Source: CAZGUG01 sp964625335 (GTDB lineage Bacteria > Bacillota > Clostridia > Ch29). Taken from it: DNA of 64,000 bases. Of the stretch, positions 59,512-64,000 are shown piece by piece; positions within the stretch are counted from its first letter, which is position 1; each line of letters begins with the position of its first letter. The notes beneath the pieces are model-generated. The model was not told the origin of the DNA, searched no databases, and was given only the letters and a program-made list of their open reading frames with translations. The DNA lies in assembly GCA_964625335.1 (NCBI GenBank), contig CAZVBE010000011.1, forward strand, positions 1 through 64,000, written 5' to 3'. A program made the position numbers and the translations under genes.

Positions 59512-59678
59512 CGGGGATCGTGACGGATCCCCAGGACTGGATCGATGAATTGTATCTGGGACTCTTAAAACAGGGATGGACTTTAAACGACATTGACACC
59601 ATGGACATCGGTTATTACCTCCATCTTGTGAAAAAGGCTCAGGACAGAGAAACCGCATATATCGATGAAATCCTGTAA
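59212..59678 (+). CDS. Tail assembly chaperone, programmed -1 frameshift product
   Basis: The slippery heptamer A AAA AAC is at 59499-59505 in the zero frame, five bases before the TAG (59509-59511). Seven bases further a 7-bp hairpin (GGGGATC 59513-59519, GATCCCC 59526-59532) follows. The -1 frame then reads TDPQDWIDELYLGLLKQGWTLNDID to TAA 59676-59678. This is the classical gpG-gpGT arrangement. Joining coordinates: 59212..59505 then 59505..59678. Confidence 0.85.
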
Positions 59679-59702
59679 CACCCAAAAAGGGGTGTTTTTT
59701 TA
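59677..59702 (+). terminator. Terminator-like hairpin before the tape measure gene
   Basis: AACACCC (59677-59683) with GGGTGTT (59690-59696) then T to 59702. It may partially attenuate transcription before the long tape measure gene. Confidence 0.65.
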
Positions 59703-59730
59703 TGCCGGAAAACGAGGGAGGTGACGGGCG

Positions 59731-62712
59731 ATGTCAGATGTAGGGCAGTTAAATGTGCGGGTGGGGATGGACAGCAGCGGGTTTCAAAACGGGGTCTCCA
59801 ACTTAAACCGGGAGATGAAAAGAGTCCAGTCGGAGTTTCAACTGGCATCCTCTGAGCTGGGCAAACACGGCTCCGCTCTGGATGGGCTTCGCTTAAATTC
59901 CGACCGGTTAACACGTCAGACGGAACTGCAGCGCCAGAAAGTAGACGCATTGGAAGCCGCCCACCAGAAGTCGGTGGAAACCAAAGGCGCTGACGCCCGG
60001 GCTACGCAGGAACTGGAGATTAAGCTGAACAAAGCCAAAGCCACCTTAAACGGCATGGAGCAGGATTTAAAGAGCCTCAATCAGGAAATCGCCAAGCAGG
60101 AATCGGGCTGGTACAAACTGGGGAAAAGTCTGGAACCCATCGGCCAGAAGATGCAGGACATTGGCAAAGGGATGCAAAGTGTCGGCAAAGACTTAACCCG
60201 CACTGTCACCCTTCCTTTAGTAGGCCTTGGCGCTGCCGCCATCAAAGTGGGGATGGATTTTGAAGCGGGCATGAGTGAAGTGGCGGCCATCAGCGGCGCT
60301 ACAGGAGAAGAGTTTGAGAAATTATCGACTCTGGCCAAAGAGATGGGTGCCACCACCAAGTTCTCCGCCAGCCAATCGGCCGAAGCTATGAAATACATGG
60401 CCATGGCCGGCTGGGATACGTCCCAGATGCTGGACGGCCTGGATGGAATCATGATGCTGGCGGCGGCTTCCGGGGAAAGCCTGGCATCCGTTTCCGATAT
60501 TGTCACCGACGCCCTGACCGCGTTTGGTATGTCGGCAGATCAGTCGGCTGATTTTGCTGATCTGTTGGCCAGCACCGCCAGCAGCGCCAACGTCAATGTG
60601 GCCACCATGGGCGAGACTTTTAAATACGCAGCGCCCCTGTTCGGTGCTTTGGGTTACAGTGCAGAAGATGCGGCTTTGGCTATTGGTCTGATGGGGAACG
60701 CCGGAATTAAAGGTTCCCAGGCAGGGACGGCACTAAGGGGAGCCCTCACCAGTCTGGCGGACCCTTCTGGTGATGCGGCGGTATTGCTGGATGAACTGGG
60801 CATTTCCATTACTGATGCCAGCGGTGAGATGAAACCTTTTAAAGAAGTGATGGACGATCTAAGGAGTGCTTTTGCGGGTCTTGACGAATCCCAACAGGCG
60901 CAGGCTGCTTCCACCATCTTTGGTAGAAACGCCATGAGCGGGATGCTGGCCATCATCAATGCCAGTGATGATGATTATGCCAAACTCACGGAAGCAACCC
61001 GGGAATACAGCGGAGCGGCTAATGAGATGGCCGAGGTCATGGAAGACAATCTGCAGGGTCAGCTGACTAAGCTGAAATCTGCCCTGGAAGGGGTAGGGAT
61101 CCAGATCTTTGAGATACTGGTTCCTCACTTAAACACCTTGGTGGCCGCCCTGATGAAAGCGGCAGAGTTCTTTGCCAAACTGCCGGAACCGGTGCAAACC
61201 CTCATCGTAGCCGCCGCAGGGCTTGCTGCAGCTCTTGGCCCTGTAATTTATATTCTGGGATCCATTGTGGCCAAAGCCGGTGTACTGGTCTCGGCGTTTT
61301 CCAAAATTGCTATCGCTATTGCCGGTAAAACAGCGGCGCTGGGTGGTGCGACGGCTGCTTCCGGGGCTTTGGTAGCGGCTAAAGGAGCCCTGGCGGCTGC
61401 TTTTGCTGCCTTGACCGCCCCCATCGCCCTGGTCGTAGCAGCTATTGTGGCTGTTATCAGCATAGGCTACCTGTTGATCAGGAACTGGGACACCATTAAA
61501 GAAGTGGGCGCGGCGGTATGGACAGGGCTGAAGGATGGGGTTTCAAGGGCTGTCAGTGGAATCGGCGAAGGGCTCACCCTGCTCAAAGACTGGTTTTCCG
61601 GTCTGCCCGCCAGGTTGTCTGCTGCCTTCCAAGCTGCCAGTGCCCATGTCGCCCAATGGGTCAGTTCGGTTCAGGAAGGTTTTGCTGAGGTAGTGACCCG
61701 GACGGGTGAAAAAGTGGTGGAGCTGGTGCAGTGGTTTCGCGAGCTTCCAGAACGGGTGGGAGTGTTTTTACTCAAACTCTTCTTTGAAGACATTCCTTAC
61801 TATGTGGGCTATGGACTGGCTTCCATGGTCCAGTTGGTGCAGGAAGGCATCGAGGCGACGGTTCAGTGGTTTAGCGAACTACCGGAGAGGCTAAGTGCCT
61901 GGCTGGCCCAAACAGCTGAAAACATGGCACTGTGGTGGGAGACAGCAAAAGAAAACACCATCGAGACGGTGACGGCCATGATTCATCAAACCGTTACCTT
62001 CTTCAGCGAATTGCCGGGTAAAGTTGGGCAGTGGCTGCAGAGCACCTTTGTAACGGTACGGGATAAAATGGCTGAAATTCGGTCGCGTATGGTGGAAAGC
62101 ATCAAAGCGGCAGTTGCTGCAGTGATTGCTTTCTTCATGGAACTACCGGCAAAAGTGGGCCGGTGGTTGAGCCAAACCCGTCAACGGATCATTGGGTTTG
62201 GAAGAGAAGCCTTGTCAGCAGCGAAAGAAGCCGGAAAAAGCATCGTCAAAGGCATCATGGATGAAGTGCTGGGGATACCCGGGAGGGTTGCCACAACCCT
62301 TAGAAATATCGGGACAACGATTCGCAATGCGGCCAGCAGCCTCTGGAGCAGCGCCAAAAATGCCGGTGCTTCGTTAACTTCCGGTTGGCAGGCTGGTATG
62401 GGGGAACGGTCCCCTTCCTATATTGAACGGTCCATGAGCCGGATTGTGGGATACATGGACGATTCCGTGAGCACCCTGGGCCGACAGTTTCAGGCGTTGG
62501 ACAATTTCTCAGCTAATCCCACCCTGAGCATGGTGCCCGCCCTGGCTTATGCAGGAGGCAGCAGTGGATTCACTCAACGTCGGGAAACAATGGACCAACC
62601 GCTGATTAGTCCCATTACCATTGAACACATGCATGTTAGGGATGATTCCGATATTGAAAAAATCGCTGTTCGCTTGCATGAATTGCAACGCAAACGCAGC
62701 AGGGGGGTGTAG
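59731..62712 (+). CDS. Tail tape measure protein
   Basis: 993 residues. Coiled-coil N terminus (about 1-140), a TP901-type core (MGATTKFSASQSAEAMKYMAMAGWDT, DALTAFGMSADQSADFADLL), two or three hydrophobic segments in the middle (about 490-590), tandem helical units (VQWFRELPERVGVFL, VQWFSELPERLSAWL, VTFFSELPGKVGQWL) and a C-terminal tail. It sets tail length. Start by GGAGGTGACGGGCG. Confidence 0.96.
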   Translation: MSDVGQLNVRVGMDSSGFQNGVSNLNREMKRVQSEFQLASSELGKHGSALDGLRLNSDRLTRQTELQRQKVDALEAAHQKSVETKGADARATQELEIKLNKAKATLNGMEQDLKSLNQEIAKQESGWYKLGKSLEPIGQKMQDIGKGMQSVGKDLTRTVTLPLVGLGAAAIKVGMDFEAGMSEVAAISGATGEEFEKLSTLAKEMGATTKFSASQSAEAMKYMAMAGWDTSQMLDGLDGIMMLAAASGESLASVSDIVTDALTAFGMSADQSADFADLLASTASSANVNVATMGETFKYAAPLFGALGYSAEDAALAIGLMGNAGIKGSQAGTALRGALTSLADPSGDAAVLLDELGISITDASGEMKPFKEVMDDLRSAFAGLDESQQAQAASTIFGRNAMSGMLAIINASDDDYAKLTEATREYSGAANEMAEVMEDNLQGQLTKLKSALEGVGIQIFEILVPHLNTLVAALMKAAEFFAKLPEPVQTLIVAAAGLAAALGPVIYILGSIVAKAGVLVSAFSKIAIAIAGKTAALGGATAASGALVAAKGALAAAFAALTAPIALVVAAIVAVISIGYLLIRNWDTIKEVGAAVWTGLKDGVSRAVSGIGEGLTLLKDWFSGLPARLSAAFQAASAHVAQWVSSVQEGFAEVVTRTGEKVVELVQWFRELPERVGVFLLKLFFEDIPYYVGYGLASMVQLVQEGIEATVQWFSELPERLSAWLAQTAENMALWWETAKENTIETVTAMIHQTVTFFSELPGKVGQWLQSTFVTVRDKMAEIRSRMVESIKAAVAAVIAFFMELPAKVGRWLSQTRQRIIGFGREALSAAKEAGKSIVKGIMDEVLGIPGRVATTLRNIGTTIRNAASSLWSSAKNAGASLTSGWQAGMGERSPSYIERSMSRIVGYMDDSVSTLGRQFQALDNFSANPTLSMVPALAYAGGSSGFTQRRETMDQPLISPITIEHMHVRDDSDIEKIAVRLHELQRKRSRGV

Positions 62713-62714
62713 TG

Positions 62715-63107
62715 ATGAGCGGGCACATTCTATTTACTTTCAAGGATGTCCCTGTTACCACAGCAGTGGCGGACATCCTGATTTCCGGCATTAAACGCCC
62801 CTTGCGCCCGGCGGTCCAGCGACGCAAAGTTGAAATTCCCGGCCGGAACGGAGCCTGGGATTTTGGCCCCGGAGCCAGGCGGGATTTTGAGATAGAAGTG
62901 GACTTTACCATTAAGGCGGTTGATACAGGCAGCCTTATGAACAAAATGCGCAGCCTAGCGGATTTTCTGGACGGGAAAGGCCCGCTGGTTTTCAGCGATG
63001 ATCCGACAAAGGTTTATCAGGCTCAGGTGCTGCAGATCATCGTCCCGGAACGGGGTGTGTTTTCTGTTATCCGGTCGGGGACCATTGTGTTTGAATGTGA
63101 TGCGTAA
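62715..63107 (+). CDS. Distal tail protein (Dit-like)
   Basis: 131 residues. HILFTFKDVPVTTAVADILISGIKRPLRPAVQRRKVEIPGRNGAWDFG opens the N-terminal ring domain of distal tail proteins. It overlaps the tape measure stop (TAGTGATG; GTG 62712 is an alternative). It sits at the tail tip with the baseplate. Confidence 0.85.
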   Translation: MSGHILFTFKDVPVTTAVADILISGIKRPLRPAVQRRKVEIPGRNGAWDFGPGARRDFEIEVDFTIKAVDTGSLMNKMRSLADFLDGKGPLVFSDDPTKVYQAQVLQIIVPERGVFSVIRSGTIVFECDA

Positions 63108-63122
63108 AAGGGGGTGATTCCA

Positions 63123-63563
63123 TTGGCTAATGCACTGTATGACAAAGGAAGGAATAAGTTCTTGCGGGGCGAGATCTCCTGGAATAATGATGTCATCGAT
63201 GTAGCGCTGGTGAACCTGAATGTGGATGAAGGTGGTTACAGTCCGGATCTGGCTAACGACGAGTTTTTCAGCGATATACCGGGGACAGCAAGAGTGGCCG
63301 TATTATCCGATAATGTACAACGAGAAACTGAGCTGGTGAATAAAACCACTGAAAACGGAGTGGCTGATGCAGCCAATGCGGTGTTTGAGGAAGTTGAAGG
63401 AGCGTTGATCGGCGCCATTGTGATCTTTAAACGGGGTGCAACCGATGAAGCATCGCCGCTTATCGCCTTTAAGGACACAGCCCTGGTATTGCCTGTGGAA
63501 CCAGATGGCCGTGATATCACTATCAGTTGGAATGATGGCCCGAATAAAATTTTCAAGCTATAG
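63123..63563 (+). CDS. Phage tail-associated protein of unknown function
   Basis: 146 residues from TTG 63123, with AAGGGGGTG eight bases upstream (an in-frame GTG 63114 overlaps that site). ANALYDKGRNKFLRGEISWNNDVIDVALVNLN is recurrent in clostridial phage tail regions; no enzyme motif is seen. Probably structural. Confidence 0.7.
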   Translation: MANALYDKGRNKFLRGEISWNNDVIDVALVNLNVDEGGYSPDLANDEFFSDIPGTARVAVLSDNVQRETELVNKTTENGVADAANAVFEEVEGALIGAIVIFKRGATDEASPLIAFKDTALVLPVEPDGRDITISWNDGPNKIFKL

Positions 63564-63574
63564 GGGGTGAGAAC

Positions 63575-64000
63575 ATGGCGAGGATTTTCCAGGACGGTTT
63601 CGAGACAGGTCGGCCTATGTTGCCAGGTGTAGGAGGGAATTTCGGTGTGTGGCTTGGCAGTCTGTGGCAGTCTAATCAAGATTCTGCTAGCCTTATGTCG
63701 CGGCATATTGGGGTACAGTCGGATATAGCTCGCGGTGCCAGATATGCGCTTGAAATGTATAAATCAACAACTAGCAATTATAGGCTGCAAATTTTTAGAG
63801 ATCTAGAACAAAATTTAGCTGACCATTACGGTAGAGTTGAATTTTATATTAAATTTGCGGATACCGCTCCAGGCAATAAATTTTCCATACTGCAATTGCG
63901 TGATGACACTTACGATAATATCGCAGGCAGTGTCTGGGTGGAAAAAGAAGCCGAATATATGAACATGTATCTTGATATTGGCGGTGTTCAAGTGGCTGAA
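63575..64000 (+). CDS. Phage tail fibre or structural protein, N-terminal part (cut by window edge)
   Basis: The frame opens at ATG 63575 behind GGGGGTG and has no stop to 64000 (142 codons seen). ARIFQDGFETGRPMLPGVGGNFGVWLG leads into a beta-sandwich-like region (FYIKFADTAPGNKFSILQLR). The type looks like a laminin-G or carbohydrate-binding jelly roll, so a receptor-binding or fibre role is possible. The C terminus lies outside the window. Confidence 0.7.
   Translation, partial: MARIFQDGFETGRPMLPGVGGNFGVWLGSLWQSNQDSASLMSRHIGVQSDIARGARYALEMYKSTTSNYRLQIFRDLEQNLADHYGRVEFYIKFADTAPGNKFSILQLRDDTYDNIAGSVWVEKEAEYMNMYLDIGGVQVAE

Overview
The window reads as a chromosome segment of an anaerobic, spore-former-type Clostridia (Bacillota) with a large Siphoviridae-type prophage entering from tRNA-Ala and running off the right edge. 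The host assignment rests on strong AGGAGG ribosome-binding sites, a serine-type T-box, a cobalamin riboswitch, a YkuS-family protein, a DUF4080 radical SAM protein, an ECF transporter S component and an HD/adenylyltransferase giant protein. The genus cannot be named from sequence alone.

Host part (1-23625). A clade II catalase (katE) and a TraX-like membrane protein are followed by a three-gene minus-strand operon (4611-10764). That operon encodes a 1632-residue HD plus adenylyltransferase-like plus phosphoribosyltransferase-like protein, a lactate/malate dehydrogenase-like protein and a cysteine-containing flavodoxin-fold protein. Next come a membrane-anchored protein, tRNA-Gly(CCC), tRNA-Val(GAC) and an M23 peptidase. 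A T-box-controlled serine pathway pair (class V aminotransferase, serA) is followed by mnmH, an ECF S component and a YkuS protein with an ATT start. A cobalamin riboswitch controls cobT, and then come a B12-binding-type radical SAM protein, a REC-GGDEF protein and a small zinc ribbon. An unexplained array of about 41-42 bp degenerate units (22981-23390) lies before tRNA-Ala(GGC).

Element, left arm (23626-31935). Beyond tRNA-Ala are short direct repeats and hairpins, then a type I restriction-modification operon preceded by a Phd/YefM-like gene, then an XRE repressor and an ImmA/IrrE-type protease bracketed by matching operator sites. No integrase is visible; it is probably beyond the right edge.

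Phage early and replication region (31961-43827). It holds small zinc-ribbon and sigma-like proteins, the DUF2800-DUF2815-family A DNA polymerase block, an AntA-type antirepressor, a VapE-type primase/helicase, a TGTCACA iteron cluster that looks like an origin, a VRR-NUC nuclease, an SNF2 helicase broken by a 5-bp duplication in its Walker A motif, and a DUF1492 protein. Several early genes have leader hairpins that bury the Shine-Dalgarno. Two leaders share a conserved 13-nt loop and possible anti-Shine-Dalgarno pairing.

Packaging and morphogenesis (43945-64000). It runs HNH, TerS, two ParB-methyltransferase paralogs, accessory genes (including an amidoligase split at an A8 run next to a gamma-glutamylcyclotransferase), TerL with a probable ATT start, an independently transcribed two-gene cassette (ribbon-helix-helix plus unknown protein), portal, ClpP-type protease, HK97-type capsid, connectors, major tail protein with an in-frame UGA before a C-terminal domain, tail chaperone with a textbook -1 frameshift signal, tape measure, distal tail protein and further tail genes. 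The last gene is cut by the window edge.
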